Source: Tidjanibacter sp. (GTDB lineage: Bacteria; Bacteroidota; Bacteroidia; Bacteroidales; Rikenellaceae). From it: DNA of 64,000 nt. Position numbers and translations under genes: made by a program. Below the pieces are notes generated by a model, which did no database searches, was not told the DNA's origin, and saw only the letters and a list, made by a program, of their open reading frames with translations. The stretch spans positions 1 through 64,000 of the forward strand of contig JAGBTK010000030.1 of assembly GCA_017631375.1 (NCBI GenBank), written 5' to 3'. The first letter of the stretch is position 1; the number at the start of each line of letters is the position of its first letter. Of this stretch, positions 7,548-15,882 are shown one piece after another.

Positions 7548-8861
7548 ACCCATGCACATCTTGATATAGTGGTGGTGCGAGCCCCAACGCTCAAATGCAG
7601 CACGATCCAACTCCTCGCGGTGGTCGGGGTGTGCTACGCTGATGAGCAGACGAGCACGCTCCTGGAAGGTTTTACCGTAGAGGTTTACTGCACCGTACTC
7701 GGTTACGAACCAGTGCATATGCGAACGGGTGGTAACAACACCTGCACCCTCAGTCAGCACGGGAGCAATCTTGCTCACGCCCTTGTTGGTTACCGAAGGC
7801 ATAGCGATAATAGCCTTACCGCCCTGGCTGCGCGATGCACCATAGATGAAGTCAACCTGACCACCTACGCCCGAGTAGAACTTGCGACCCAGCGAGTCAG
7901 CGCAAACCTGACCGGTGAGGTCAATCGAGAGAGCCGAGTTGATAGCGCAGAACTTGGGGTTCTGAGCGATGATGAAGGGGTCGTTGGTGTAAGCAACATC
8001 CATCATCAATACCTCGGGGTTGTTGTCGATGAAGTTGTAAACCTCCTGCGAACCCATAAGGAAGGTCGAAACGATTTTACCCTTATCGGTAACCTTGTTA
8101 GCACCGTTAACCACGCCCTTCTCTACCAGGGGAAGTACGCCGTCAGCGAACATCTCAGTGTGGATACCGAGGTTCTTGTGGTTGCCGAGCTGTGCGAGTA
8201 CTGCGTTAGGAATTGCACCGATACCCATCTGGAGGCAGGCACCATCCTCAATCAGAGCAGCACAGTTGCGACCGATAGCGGTCTCAATCTCGTTAGGAGC
8301 GGTGAAGTGACCCTCCATCAGAGGCTGGTCGTCCTGAACGAAGATATCGATCATCGATGCGGGAATCATAGCGTCACCAAATGCGCGGGGAACATACTTG
8401 TTCACAACAGCGATTACGGTGTCAGCGCACTCAACAGCAGCAAGAGTAGCATCTACCGAGGTACCGAGCGATACGAAACCGTGATCGTCAACGGGCGATA
8501 CCTGGATCATTGCCACGTTACAGGGCAGAGCACCCGAACGATAGAGTTTCTGAGTCTCGCTGAGGAATACGGGGATGTAGTCAGCAAAACCGCTCTGAGT
8601 TACCTTGCGCACGTTGCCGCCTACGAAGAACGAGTCGAGCTGGAAGATACCCTCCATCTCGGGTGCTGCATAGGGAGCCTCACCCTCGGTGTGGAGATGG
8701 TGGATACGAACATCCTTCAACTCGCCTGCTTCGCCACGAGCGCACATAGCCTTAATCAGACACTGGGGAGCACTTGCTACACTGCTGAGGTGTACGTGGT
8801 CGCCCGACTTGATAACTTTCACCGCCTCTTCGGGTGTGGTGAACTTGATCTCTTTTCTCAT
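7542..8861 (-). CDS. Acetyl-CoA hydrolase/succinate CoA-transferase family protein
   Basis: This 439-residue enzyme is of the class I CoA-transferase (acetyl-CoA hydrolase/transferase) family. It moves CoA between acyl-CoAs and short carboxylic acids such as acetate, succinate or propionate. The family features are the LQMGIGAIPNAV loop, the catalytic glutamate of HTEMFADG (Glu236), and SGVGGQVDF near the end. I start at the Met of MRKEIKFTTPEEA because the family domain begins there; an in-frame extension of 48 codons up to 9005 looks like leader sequence. It is divergent from the 2-oxoacid:ferredoxin oxidoreductase genes, which suggests a shared role in fermentative acyl-CoA metabolism. The exact acyl pair cannot be told from sequence. 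Confidence 0.88.
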   Translation of the reverse strand: MRKEIKFTTPEEAVKVIKSGDHVHLSSVASAPQCLIKAMCARGEAGELKDVRIHHLHTEGEAPYAAPEMEGIFQLDSFFVGGNVRKVTQSGFADYIPVFLSETQKLYRSGALPCNVAMIQVSPVDDHGFVSLGTSVDATLAAVECADTVIAVVNKYVPRAFGDAMIPASMIDIFVQDDQPLMEGHFTAPNEIETAIGRNCAALIEDGACLQMGIGAIPNAVLAQLGNHKNLGIHTEMFADGVLPLVEKGVVNGANKVTDKGKIVSTFLMGSQEVYNFIDNNPEVLMMDVAYTNDPFIIAQNPKFCAINSALSIDLTGQVCADSLGRKFYSGVGGQVDFIYGASRSQGGKAIIAMPSVTNKGVSKIAPVLTEGAGVVTTRSHMHWFVTEYGAVNLYGKTFQERARLLISVAHPDHREELDRAAFERWGSHHHYIKMCMGK

Positions 8862-9133
8862 TTTTAGAAGTTTTTTTTGATATGTTTTTATTGTGTTATG
8901 TTGCTTGTTCGGAGGGCGTATGTGCCGGATTTGTCGGTTTGGCGACTGATTATTTGTCACCGCTTTGACTCTATCGACCACAAAGTGCCTAAAAATCGGC
9001 TTCAAAGTTAATAATTATTTTCCGAAAGAGTGGTAAGCAATAAATAATTTATTATTTTTGCTTTGGAAACTGTTTGTTACGGTTTTGCATATTACTAACC
9101 ACAAATAGAAGTTTAGATAACTTTTTGATAACT
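8862..9133. promoter_or_regulatory. Divergent promoter region, CoA-transferase and korA
   Basis: This 272-bp gap separates two divergent transcription units. A minus-strand TAACTTTG (complement of 9003-9010) could serve the CoA-transferase with a leader of about 135 bases. A plus-strand TATTTTTG at 9053-9060 could serve korA with a leader of about 67 bases. Neither has a perfect -33 box at the expected distance. The AT-rich stretch 9010-9060 lies between them and may hold regulatory sites. Confidence 0.4.
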
Positions 9134-10981
9134 ATGAAGACAAAAGAGGTAAATGACGTCGTTCTTCGATTCTCTGGTGACTCGGGCGACGGAATGCAAC
9201 TCACAGGAACTCTCTTCTCGGATACTGCTGCCCTTCTTGGTAACGGTATCTCGACCTTCCCTGACTATCCCGCCGAGATTCGTGCTCCGCAAGGAACAGT
9301 AGCCGGTGTTTCGGGTTTCCAGGTGCATATCGGTTCGCAGAGAGTACTCACCCCGGGCGACTATTGCGATGTGTTGGTGGCTATGAACCCCGCTGCGCTG
9401 AAAGCAAATGCCTGCTGGCTTAAGAAAGACTCAACAATCATTATCGATGCCGACTCGCTTGATGCCAAGAGTGTGGCGCGTGCGGGTTTCAAAAGCGAGG
9501 ACCCCTTCGCTGAGCTCGGCCTCGAAGGATATAATATCCTTACTCCTGCCATTACCTCGATGACTCGCGATGCTCTGTCAGGACTTGATCTGGATCAGAA
9601 GAGTGTGGTGAAGTGCAAGAATATGTTTGCGCTCGGTATCTGCCTCTACCTCTATGATAAGCCTCTGGATCATCCCAAGAGTTATATTCAGAAGAAGTTT
9701 GGCGCGAAACGCCCTGTGGTTGCCGAGGCAAATATCTTGGCTCTGACAGCAGGTTATAACTATGGCAACAACACCCACGCATTCGCTAATACCTATCGCG
9801 TGGAGGCTGCCGACCTGCCTAAGGGTGTCTATCGCAATATCAATGGTAACCAGGCAACTGCTTGGGGTCTGTTGGCAGCGAGCGAGAAGAGTGGTCGTCC
9901 TCTCTTCTGCGGCTCCTATCCTATCACCCCCGCTACCGTAATCCTTGAGGAACTTGCTAAGCGTAAAGACTTGGGCGTGAAGACCGTTCAGGCAGAGGAT
10001 GAGATTGCGGGTATCTGTACCTCGATTGGTGCGTCGTTTGCAGGTCATCTGGCAGTGACCAGCACTTCGGGTCCCGGTCTGTCGCTCAAATCGGAGGCTA
10101 TGGGTCTGGCGGTTATGGCAGAGTTGCCTTTGGTGGTTGTGGATGTACAGCGTGGTGGTCCCTCGACAGGACTGCCTACCAAGACCGAGCAGAGCGATCT
10201 GCGTCAGGCTCTATGGGGTCGCAATGGCGAGTGCCCGATGGTGGTGCTTGCAGCAAACAGCCCTTCGGACTGCTTCAATACCGCTTTCCAGGCGGCGAAA
10301 ATTGCCCTCGAACATATGACTCCCGTGATTATGCTCAGTGACGGATTTATTGCTAACGGCAGTCAGCCTTGGCGTATCCCCTCGATGAGCAACTATCCCG
10401 AGATTGTTCCTCCCGTGATTACCGAACTTGACGAGAACGAGCCTCGCTTCTTGCCCTACAAGCGTGACGATAAGCGTCTGGCACGTCGCTGGGCACTCCC
10501 CGGCACGAAGGGCTTGGAGCACCGCATCGGCGGTCTGGAGAAGGACTTCCTTAAGGGCACTGTGTCGCATAATCCCCTCAACCACCAGCGTATGGTGGAG
10601 GCTCGTGCGGCTAAGGTGGCTGCTGTTGCCGACTTTGTGCTTCGTCAGGAGGTGCTTGGCGAGAGTAGCGGTGAACTGCTCGTTGTGGGCTGGGGTGGTA
10701 CTAAGGGCCACTTGCAGGCTGTTGTTGAGAAGATGCAGGCTGAGGGTAAGAGTATTTCGCTATGCCACCTCACCTACATCAATCCTCTGCCTCGTGGCTT
10801 GAAGGAGATTCTGGCAGGCTTCAAGAAGATTGTTGTTTGCGAGCTCAATGATGGCCAGCTTGCCGACTATCTGCGTATGAACTTCCAGGAGTTCAAGTAT
10901 GAGCAGATGAATAAATTGCAGGGTCAGCCCTTCACTACCGTGGAGTTGGAGGCCAAGTTTAACACCCTAATCGAAAAGTAA
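9134..10981 (+). CDS. korA: 2-oxoglutarate:ferredoxin oxidoreductase, fused gamma-alpha subunit
   Basis: This 615-residue subunit decarboxylates a 2-oxoacid to its acyl-CoA and reduces ferredoxin, together with KorB. The N-terminal gamma domain starts RFSGDSGDGMQLTG. The alpha (pyrimidine-binding) part carries the GSYPITPATVI motif and TSTSGPGLSLKSEAMG followed by QRGGPSTGLPTKTEQ. I start at the Met of MKTKEVND, 60 bases after the first possible start, because homologous sequence begins there. korB starts four bases after the stop. Gamma-alpha fusions of this type are usually annotated as 2-oxoglutarate-specific, but 2-oxoisovalerate or pyruvate are possible. There is no separate delta ferredoxin subunit next to it. 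Confidence 0.9.
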   Translation: MKTKEVNDVVLRFSGDSGDGMQLTGTLFSDTAALLGNGISTFPDYPAEIRAPQGTVAGVSGFQVHIGSQRVLTPGDYCDVLVAMNPAALKANACWLKKDSTIIIDADSLDAKSVARAGFKSEDPFAELGLEGYNILTPAITSMTRDALSGLDLDQKSVVKCKNMFALGICLYLYDKPLDHPKSYIQKKFGAKRPVVAEANILALTAGYNYGNNTHAFANTYRVEAADLPKGVYRNINGNQATAWGLLAASEKSGRPLFCGSYPITPATVILEELAKRKDLGVKTVQAEDEIAGICTSIGASFAGHLAVTSTSGPGLSLKSEAMGLAVMAELPLVVVDVQRGGPSTGLPTKTEQSDLRQALWGRNGECPMVVLAANSPSDCFNTAFQAAKIALEHMTPVIMLSDGFIANGSQPWRIPSMSNYPEIVPPVITELDENEPRFLPYKRDDKRLARRWALPGTKGLEHRIGGLEKDFLKGTVSHNPLNHQRMVEARAAKVAAVADFVLRQEVLGESSGELLVVGWGGTKGHLQAVVEKMQAEGKSISLCHLTYINPLPRGLKEILAGFKKIVVCELNDGQLADYLRMNFQEFKYEQMNKLQGQPFTTVELEAKFNTLIEK

Positions 10982-10985
10982 GAGT

Positions 10986-12020
10986 ATGGAAAAAGAGATG
11001 ATACACTATTCGTTTGCCGATTTTAAGAGTGATCAAGAGGTGAAGTGGTGCCCCGGTTGCGGTAACCACGCCATACTGAATGCGGTGCAGAAGGCTATGC
11101 CTCAGGTGGCTGAGGATACGGGTTCGCCGAAGGAGAGTTTTGTGGTTGTGTCGGGTATTGGTTGTTCGTCGCGCTTCCCCTACTATATGGATACCTACGG
11201 CTTCCATAGCATCCACGGTCGTGCAAATGCAATTGCTACCGGTGTTAAGACTGCAAATCCCTCTCTCAATGTCTTTGTGGCTACGGGCGATGGTGATTCG
11301 CTGGCTATTGGCGGTAACCATTTTATTCACGCTGTGCGTCGTAATATCGATCTTGATGTTATCCTCTTCAATAACGAGATTTATGGTCTGACCAAAGGTC
11401 AGTATTCGCCAACTTCCAAACTCGGCAAGGTGATAAAGACTTCGCCTTTTGGTACTATTGAGAAGCCTTTCAATCCCGGTGAGTTGGTAATTGGTGCTCG
11501 CGGCACATTTTTCGCACGTTCGATTGATGCGGAGGTTGTTCTCACCAAGGACTGTCTGGTAGAGGCTGCCGAGCATAAGGGTATGTCGGTTGTTGAGGTG
11601 TTGCAGAACTGCGTTATCTTCAACGACAAGGCACACGCCGATTTTGCTGCCGACAAGGCTATGCGTGCAGAGCGCACCATCACTCTCCGTCACGGCGAGA
11701 AGATGCTCTTTGGTGCCGAGAATAACAAGGGCTTGGTGCTTGACGGCTTTAAGCTGAAGGTGGTGACTGTTGGCGAGGATGGTGTAACACTTGACGATGT
11801 GCTGACTCACGATGCACACGAGAAGGATACCTATCTCCACAACGCTCTGGCTGCTATGAAGTATCCCGACTATCCTGTTGCTCTGGGTGTTATTCGCGAT
11901 GTGGATGAGCCTACATATGAGCAGGAGGTGGAGCGTCAGATTGCTGAGCAGCAGGCTGTTACCTCTATCAAGTGCGTTGACGATCTTTTGAATAGTGGCG
12001 ACACTTGGGTTATCGAGTAA
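10986..12020 (+). CDS. korB: 2-oxoglutarate:ferredoxin oxidoreductase, beta subunit
   Basis: This 344-residue subunit binds thiamine diphosphate and an iron-sulfur cluster. WCPGCGNHAIL near residue 20 and GIGCSSR near 55 supply cluster cysteines. The TPP motif runs from ATGDGDSLAIGGNHF to FNNEIYGLTKGQ, with PTS following. It forms the complex with the KorA-like protein four bases upstream, and the pair is translated from one mRNA. Acyl-CoA and reduced ferredoxin made here can feed the CoA-transferase encoded divergently and the reductive branch of central metabolism. Confidence 0.93.
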   Translation: MEKEMIHYSFADFKSDQEVKWCPGCGNHAILNAVQKAMPQVAEDTGSPKESFVVVSGIGCSSRFPYYMDTYGFHSIHGRANAIATGVKTANPSLNVFVATGDGDSLAIGGNHFIHAVRRNIDLDVILFNNEIYGLTKGQYSPTSKLGKVIKTSPFGTIEKPFNPGELVIGARGTFFARSIDAEVVLTKDCLVEAAEHKGMSVVEVLQNCVIFNDKAHADFAADKAMRAERTITLRHGEKMLFGAENNKGLVLDGFKLKVVTVGEDGVTLDDVLTHDAHEKDTYLHNALAAMKYPDYPVALGVIRDVDEPTYEQEVERQIAEQQAVTSIKCVDDLLNSGDTWVIE

Positions 12021-12087
12021 CCCGAAAATATACCCCCAAGATTGACAATTGAAAGAGATTTATTAATATAACGAAAAGAGTAAAACA

Positions 12088-13944
12088 ATGACAGAGAAAT
12101 TAAAGATTAGAGATCTTACGATGCGCGACGGCCAGCAGAGCGCCTTTGCGACTCGTATGAAGCAATCGCAGATTGACCGTATTCTGCCGTTGTACAAAGA
12201 GGCAAATTTCTATGCCTTGGAGGTGTGGGGTGGTGCAGTGCCCGACTCGGTGATGCGCTATCTTGGCGAGAACCCCTGGACTCGTTTGGAGAGCATTCAC
12301 GAGGTGATTGGTCCTGTATCGAAACTGACTGCCCTCTCTCGTGGTCGTAATTTGTTCGGCTATGCACCTTATACCGACCAGATTATTGATGGCTTCTGCC
12401 GCAATGCTATTGAGTCGGGTCTGGGTATTATGCGTATCTTCGATGCGCTCAACGATGTGGACAATGTAAAATCGACCATCAAGTATGTTAAGCAGTATGG
12501 CGGTATTGCCGACTGTGCTGTCTGCTACACTATCGATCCTAAGTATCCCCCCGTTAAGTTCTTTGACCGCTTGCGTGGCAAGAAGAATCCTCAGCCTGTC
12601 TTTACCGATGCCTACTTCTTGGATAAGGCAAAGCAGATGGAGGCTCTGGGTGCCGATATGATTACCATCAAGGATATGAGTGGTCTGATTCCTCCCCAGC
12701 GTGTGTCGAATCTGATCAAGCTCTTCAAGCAGAACTTGAAGGTGCCCGTAGATTTCCACACACACTGTACTCCCGGCTATGGTCTGGCATCGGTGCTGGC
12801 TGCTATTGGTGCAGGTGTTGATGTTGTCGACACCAATATCTGGAACTTTGCAGGTGGCCCTGCTGCTCCCGCTATTGAGCTTGTATGGATTTTCTGCCAG
12901 AAGGCGGGTGTGGAGCTTGATGTTAATATGGAGGCAGTTGCCAAAATTAACGAGCACCTCTTGGAGATCCGCAAGGAGCTTGATGCATTTGATGCTGTTA
13001 AGAAGTTCCCCAAGCCTTTCAACCCTCTGACCGACAAGCTCCCTGCTGAGATTGATGCAGAGTTTGATCGCGCCCTCAAGGCTGTTAAGGAGGTTGATGA
13101 GGATACCTTGGTGGATGCCTGCCACAAGATTGAGGCATACTTCGGCTTCCCCGAGCCCAACGAGTTGGTACAGAAGGCTGAGATCCCCGGAGGTATGTAT
13201 ACCAATATGGTGGCTCAGCTCAAGCAGCTCAAGAGCGAGGATATCCTGGAGGATGCAATGAAACTTATCCCTACCGTGCGTTTGCAGGCAGGTCTGCCCC
13301 CTCTGGTAACACCTACCAGCCAGATTGTTGGTGCTCAGGCGGTGAACTGCGCTATCGACTTGAAGAAGGGTAAACCTATGTACACCACTACAAGCAACCA
13401 GTTTGTGAGTATGGTGAAGGGTGAGTATGGTCACACCCCCGTTAAGGTTGATCCCGAATTCCGTTTGAAGATCGCAGGTACTCGCGAGGAGACTCCATAC
13501 GATACCTCAAAGTATAAGATGCAGCCCAACCCCGTTCTGGAGGATTGTGGAGGTGTTAAGCTTGCCGAGAACGAGAAAGAGGAGCTTCTGCTCGAACTCT
13601 TCCCGATGGTGGCAAAAGACTATCTCACCAAGACCAAGCGCGAGCGTTGGGAGGCTATCAAACCTAAGGAGGAGCCTAAGCCAGAGCCTCAGCCTGAGGT
13701 GCCTGCTGCTGAACCTATCGTGCTCAAGGGCGCAGCTGTTGTTGCTCCCCTGCCGGGCACTGTGCAGAGTATCAGTGTTAAGGAGGGCGACGAGGTTAAG
13801 CGTGGTCAGGAGGTGCTTGTGCTTGACGCTATGAAGATGGAGAACAGCATCGTTTCTGACCATAAGGGTAAGGTACTCCGTATCTTCGTTGAGCCTGGCC
13901 AGGCTGTTGCTGCTGATGGCCTGCTGATGGAGATTGGCGAGTAG
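12088..13944 (+). CDS. Biotin-dependent carboxyltransferase (oxaloacetate decarboxylase alpha/PycB type)
   Basis: This 618-residue protein joins an HMGL-like TIM-barrel carboxyltransferase domain to a C-terminal biotinyl domain. RDGQQS (14-19), the probable carbamylated lysine of TIKDMSGL (Lys195) and the metal histidines of FHTHC (224, 226) define the active site. The biotin lysine is Lys583 in LDAMKMEN. A Pro/Glu-rich linker at about 535-550 separates the domains. Such proteins move CO2 between biotin and pyruvate/oxaloacetate or methylmalonyl-CoA. No biotin carboxylase or sodium-pump subunit is adjacent, so the partner must lie elsewhere. It follows korB by 67 bases and is probably cotranscribed. 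The barrel motif HTHCTPGYGLASV is a variant of the usual HxHxTxG form. Confidence 0.85.
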   Translation: MTEKLKIRDLTMRDGQQSAFATRMKQSQIDRILPLYKEANFYALEVWGGAVPDSVMRYLGENPWTRLESIHEVIGPVSKLTALSRGRNLFGYAPYTDQIIDGFCRNAIESGLGIMRIFDALNDVDNVKSTIKYVKQYGGIADCAVCYTIDPKYPPVKFFDRLRGKKNPQPVFTDAYFLDKAKQMEALGADMITIKDMSGLIPPQRVSNLIKLFKQNLKVPVDFHTHCTPGYGLASVLAAIGAGVDVVDTNIWNFAGGPAAPAIELVWIFCQKAGVELDVNMEAVAKINEHLLEIRKELDAFDAVKKFPKPFNPLTDKLPAEIDAEFDRALKAVKEVDEDTLVDACHKIEAYFGFPEPNELVQKAEIPGGMYTNMVAQLKQLKSEDILEDAMKLIPTVRLQAGLPPLVTPTSQIVGAQAVNCAIDLKKGKPMYTTTSNQFVSMVKGEYGHTPVKVDPEFRLKIAGTREETPYDTSKYKMQPNPVLEDCGGVKLAENEKEELLLELFPMVAKDYLTKTKRERWEAIKPKEEPKPEPQPEVPAAEPIVLKGAAVVAPLPGTVQSISVKEGDEVKRGQEVLVLDAMKMENSIVSDHKGKVLRIFVEPGQAVAADGLLMEIGE

Positions 13945-13974
13945 TTCTTCTCCGCTTTTCTGTACGAAATATTT

Positions 13975-13996
13975 GAGCCTTTTTGTAAAAAGGCTC
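13975..13996 (+). terminator. Terminator-like hairpin after the carboxyltransferase
   Basis: GAGCCTTTTT is followed by GT and AAAAAGGCTC, an exact 10-bp inverted repeat starting 30 bases after the stop codon. The stem centre is A/T and there is no long T-run behind it, so efficiency is uncertain. The same CTTTTTGTAAAAAG core sits at the corresponding place downstream of ung. Confidence 0.5.
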
Positions 13997-14023
13997 CCCA
14001 AAAACTTTTGTACTATTAGTTTG

Positions 14024-14144
14024 CGGATTTAGGAGTTACCTATTAGTAACTACGATACAAAATAGATATAGGGAAGTTCAAGTAAACTTGGCTTCCCTAT
14101 ATCTATTTTCCATCGTACCCTCTACGAGGGTATCCCTAAATCCG
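14024..14144 (+). repeat. Family 2 cloverleaf-like palindrome, copy F1
   Basis: This 121-bp element has terminal inverted repeats, CGGATTTAGG at the left and CCTAAATCCG at the right. Inside are three hairpins: a small GTTAC/GTAAC arm, an 18-bp central stem (14059-14076 with 14092-14109) continued by CAAGT/ACTTG, and a CCCTC/GAGGG arm. TACGAT and ATCGTA flank the central arm and can pair. Copy F2 at 37844-37969 has the same plan with compensated base changes. It has no coding capacity. It could be a MITE or a structured transcript end. Confidence 0.75.
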
Positions 14145-14252
14145 AAAAAAAAACAATTATTACACAAAGAGTCTAAATGGGTTTTCCCTAGTCTCCCTAA
14201 TATCCCTACTCATTTTGAACTTTGAATTTTGTATTTTGCATTTTGCATTCCC

Positions 14253-15140
14253 CTAACCCTTTCTGCTTTTGCGGTAGGCTGATGGTGTTATCCCCTCTAC
14301 TCGCTTGAAGAATTTGCCAAATAGGGCGGTCGAGAGAAATCCCATTCGGTCGCTTATCTGCTGTATGGTGAGCCTTGTCGATGCGAGAAGTGCCTTACTC
14401 TCGGTGATGACGTGGCTGTCTATCCAATCGCCTGCTGTTCGTCCTGTTACCTCCTTGACGCATCGGGAGAGGTATTTAGGGGTAACATACATCTTGTCGG
14501 CATAGAAGCCTATGTCTCTGTTTGTCTTGTAGTTGGCACGGAGTAGTTCGAGGAATTCATCGCTCAGGTCGGTTGCTCGGTTACGGTTTTCATCCTTGCT
14601 TCTCTTTTTTATCTGATTATTGCTCATATAGCCGTAGAATAGGGCGAGTATCAGATGTTTTGCAGCTTCCAGACGATTCTCGCCTGTGGGTGCTTTGATA
14701 AGCCCGTGCAGCACATTATAAAAGGTAGCAAGCATATATTTGCTATCGTTGTCCAATTGCAAGACAGGGTTGTTAAACACCCCTCGATAGAGGGTCGCAT
14801 GCGTGTGCGAGTCGTTAAATAGTCCTTCGAGCAGTTTGTTAGAGAATACAAAGGCCTTGACCTTTGGGCGGTTGTCTGTGGATAGGTATTGAAAAGTTTG
14901 GTCGCTAAGCATCACCACCATCGCTGGCGCGGTGACGTGATACTCCTGCATATTTATCCTAATATCTGCCGAGCCCTCCTCGTAGATGATAACTGTGGTG
15001 ATGTCCGATTTAAATGGCTCGGTGTAATCTTCAATTATCTTGTAATCTTCGATTAGGAGCAGGTCGTTGCCCAGACGATGAGTTGTCGGCACTTCGTTGC
15101 TCGTTCGGTTACGCCACTCCAAATAGTTTATCCTCTCCAT
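14253..15140 (-). CDS. AraC-family transcriptional regulator
   Basis: This 295-residue protein has a cupin-like N-terminal sensing region (about 20-120, including YHVTAPAMVVML) and a C-terminal AraC DNA-binding domain of two helix-turn-helix units (about 200-290). Typical signatures are DIGFYADKMYVTPKYLSRCV and ISDRMGFLSTALFGKFFKR followed by GITPSAYR. It is divergent from the small secreted protein at 15312 and precedes the outer-membrane receptor at 15978, which are plausible targets. A good minus-strand promoter lies at 15166-15196. Its ligand is unknown. Confidence 0.88.
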   Translation of the reverse strand: MERINYLEWRNRTSNEVPTTHRLGNDLLLIEDYKIIEDYTEPFKSDITTVIIYEEGSADIRINMQEYHVTAPAMVVMLSDQTFQYLSTDNRPKVKAFVFSNKLLEGLFNDSHTHATLYRGVFNNPVLQLDNDSKYMLATFYNVLHGLIKAPTGENRLEAAKHLILALFYGYMSNNQIKKRSKDENRNRATDLSDEFLELLRANYKTNRDIGFYADKMYVTPKYLSRCVKEVTGRTAGDWIDSHVITESKALLASTRLTIQQISDRMGFLSTALFGKFFKRVEGITPSAYRKSRKG

Positions 15141-15165
15141 CTTAGTCTTTAGTTTCTGTGTTCTA

Positions 15166-15196
15166 CAAAAATAGAATAAAAGTAGCCAAAAAGCAA
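15166..15196 (-). promoter_or_regulatory. Promoter of the AraC-family gene
   Basis: Read on the minus strand, TTG (complement of 15194-15196) is followed after 20 bases by TATTTTTG (complement of 15166-15173). This fits the Bacteroidota consensus and gives a short leader before the start at 15140. Confidence 0.55.
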
Positions 15197-15259
15197 GTAT
15201 TCAAGCAAAATGTTCTAAATATGTGGAATAATAGGAGTTTTTATGATTTGTTTCCTCTC

Positions 15260-15267
15260 TACCTTTG
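15260..15267 (+). promoter_or_regulatory. -7 box before the small secreted repeat protein
   Basis: TACCTTTG matches TAnnTTTG. The -33 region is only a T-run, not TTTG. The predicted transcript would have a leader of roughly 40 bases. The promoter may depend on the divergent AraC regulator. Confidence 0.45.
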
Positions 15268-15311
15268 CACCGAAGAAATTTATTAATTGTTTATACTAAA
15301 AGTTTAGAGAG

Positions 15312-15635
15312 ATGTACAAGAGAATTATTACAACAGTAATGGTTGCAATGACCGGTTTCAGCGTGGCAAGCGCACAGCAGACAGAGAAGAGTGTTAGCGA
15401 AAAAGATGAGAATCAGATGACAGAGAAGAAGGAGAATGCTATTGTACGAGGTTACAAGGCTATCGAGAACGGTGTGGTAAAGGGTTATAAAGGCATCGAG
15501 AACGGTGTTGTAAAGGGCTACAAGGCTATTGAAGATGCTTTTGTAGATACTTTCTTTACTGAGGATCCCCGCGAGAGCGCAGAGAGTGCGGAGGTAAATG
15601 CAGAGAGTGTAGAGTCTGCAGAGATTGACGAGTAG
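15312..15635 (+). CDS. Small secreted protein with 11-residue repeats
   Basis: This 107-residue protein has a signal peptide (about 1-21, ending VASA) and is exported. The middle consists of three tandem 11-residue units at 47-79 of the form GYKAIENGVVK, the last degenerate (GYKAIEDAFVD) and followed by TFFTEDP. The tail is a short acidic run with several ESAE-like steps. The repeat is amphipathic and probably helical. I recognise the pattern from small hypothetical proteins of gut bacteria but know no function. It sits between an AraC regulator and an outer-membrane receptor, and a terminator follows it. Confidence 0.7.
   Translation: MYKRIITTVMVAMTGFSVASAQQTEKSVSEKDENQMTEKKENAIVRGYKAIENGVVKGYKGIENGVVKGYKAIEDAFVDTFFTEDPRESAESAEVNAESVESAEIDE
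15450..15548 (+). repeat. 33-bp in-frame tandem repeat
   Basis: Three 33-bp units encode GYKAIENGVVK, GYKGIENGVVK and GYKAIEDAFVD. The first two are nearly identical at the DNA level and the third has diverged. Recombination between units could change copy number without breaking the frame. Confidence 0.8.
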
Positions 15636-15656
15636 TCTGTTATACTATATAATTTG

Positions 15657-15689
15657 AAAAGGTGTCCAGGATAGTGGGCACCTTTTTTT
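15657..15689 (+). terminator. Terminator of the small secreted protein gene
   Basis: AAAAGGTGTCC (15657-15667) pairs with GGGCACCTTTT (15676-15686) through one G-T pair, and a run of seven Ts ends at 15689. This is a canonical intrinsic terminator. Confidence 0.8.
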
Positions 15690-15761
15690 GTGGTTGTCTG
15701 TTACATTTTGTGGAGGTTAGTCGTCTATTATATAAAGGTGTGATTTTTTCTGTTTTTAGTG

Positions 15762-15791
15762 TTGCAAATAGAGAAATTTTATATACTTTTG
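15762..15791 (+). promoter_or_regulatory. Upstream promoter P1 of the outer-membrane receptor
   Basis: TTG at 15762-15764 is followed after exactly 19 bases by TACTTTTG at 15784-15791. Transcripts from here would run through the nine-G tract and the second promoter, giving a leader of about 180 bases. Confidence 0.5.
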
Positions 15792-15815
15792 TGGTGTACT
15801 ACCAAACTAATACAC

Positions 15816-15824
15816 GGGGGGGGG
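15816..15824 (+). repeat. Nine-G homopolymer
   Basis: Nine consecutive Gs lie 25 bases after P1 and 59 bases before the -33 box of P2. Tracts of this length are slippage-prone and are used for phase variation in other bacteria. Here the tract is outside any supported gene, so any effect would be on spacing or leader structure. Confidence 0.7.
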
Positions 15825-15882
15825 TAATTTTATGGGGTATTTTTCCTGTTGAGCGTTTGGAGGAAAAATTTTTGAGCAATAA

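Larger units (their letters stand above)
13945..14252. other. Intergenic region with family 2 palindrome
   Basis: The region is non-coding. It holds an A/T-centred hairpin at 13975-13996, a conserved strip at 14000-14023 shared with 37970-37993 in the opposite orientation, the family 2 palindrome at 14024-14144, and a low-complexity tail at 14175-14250 with CCCTAATATCCC-type and TTTTGCATT repeats. I see no gene in it. Confidence 0.7.

Noticed and set aside
7569..8867. 432-codon plus-strand frame opposite the CoA-transferase
   Set aside because: The CoA-transferase has conserved catalytic motifs on the minus strand; the plus-strand frame has none.
8862..9005. 48-codon N-terminal extension of the CoA-transferase
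   Set aside because: The extension has no family similarity and overlaps the region where the -7 box TAACTTTG and leader are placed. The family domain starts at MRKEIKF.
12100..13434. 444-codon minus-strand frame opposite the carboxyltransferase
   Set aside because: It is a shadow of a well-supported gene with conserved active-site motifs; the antisense translation has no family features.
15450..15548. 33-bp tandem repeats considered as a CRISPR array
   Set aside because: The units are contiguous without spacers, in frame, and encode a regular 11-residue protein repeat. No cas gene is present.
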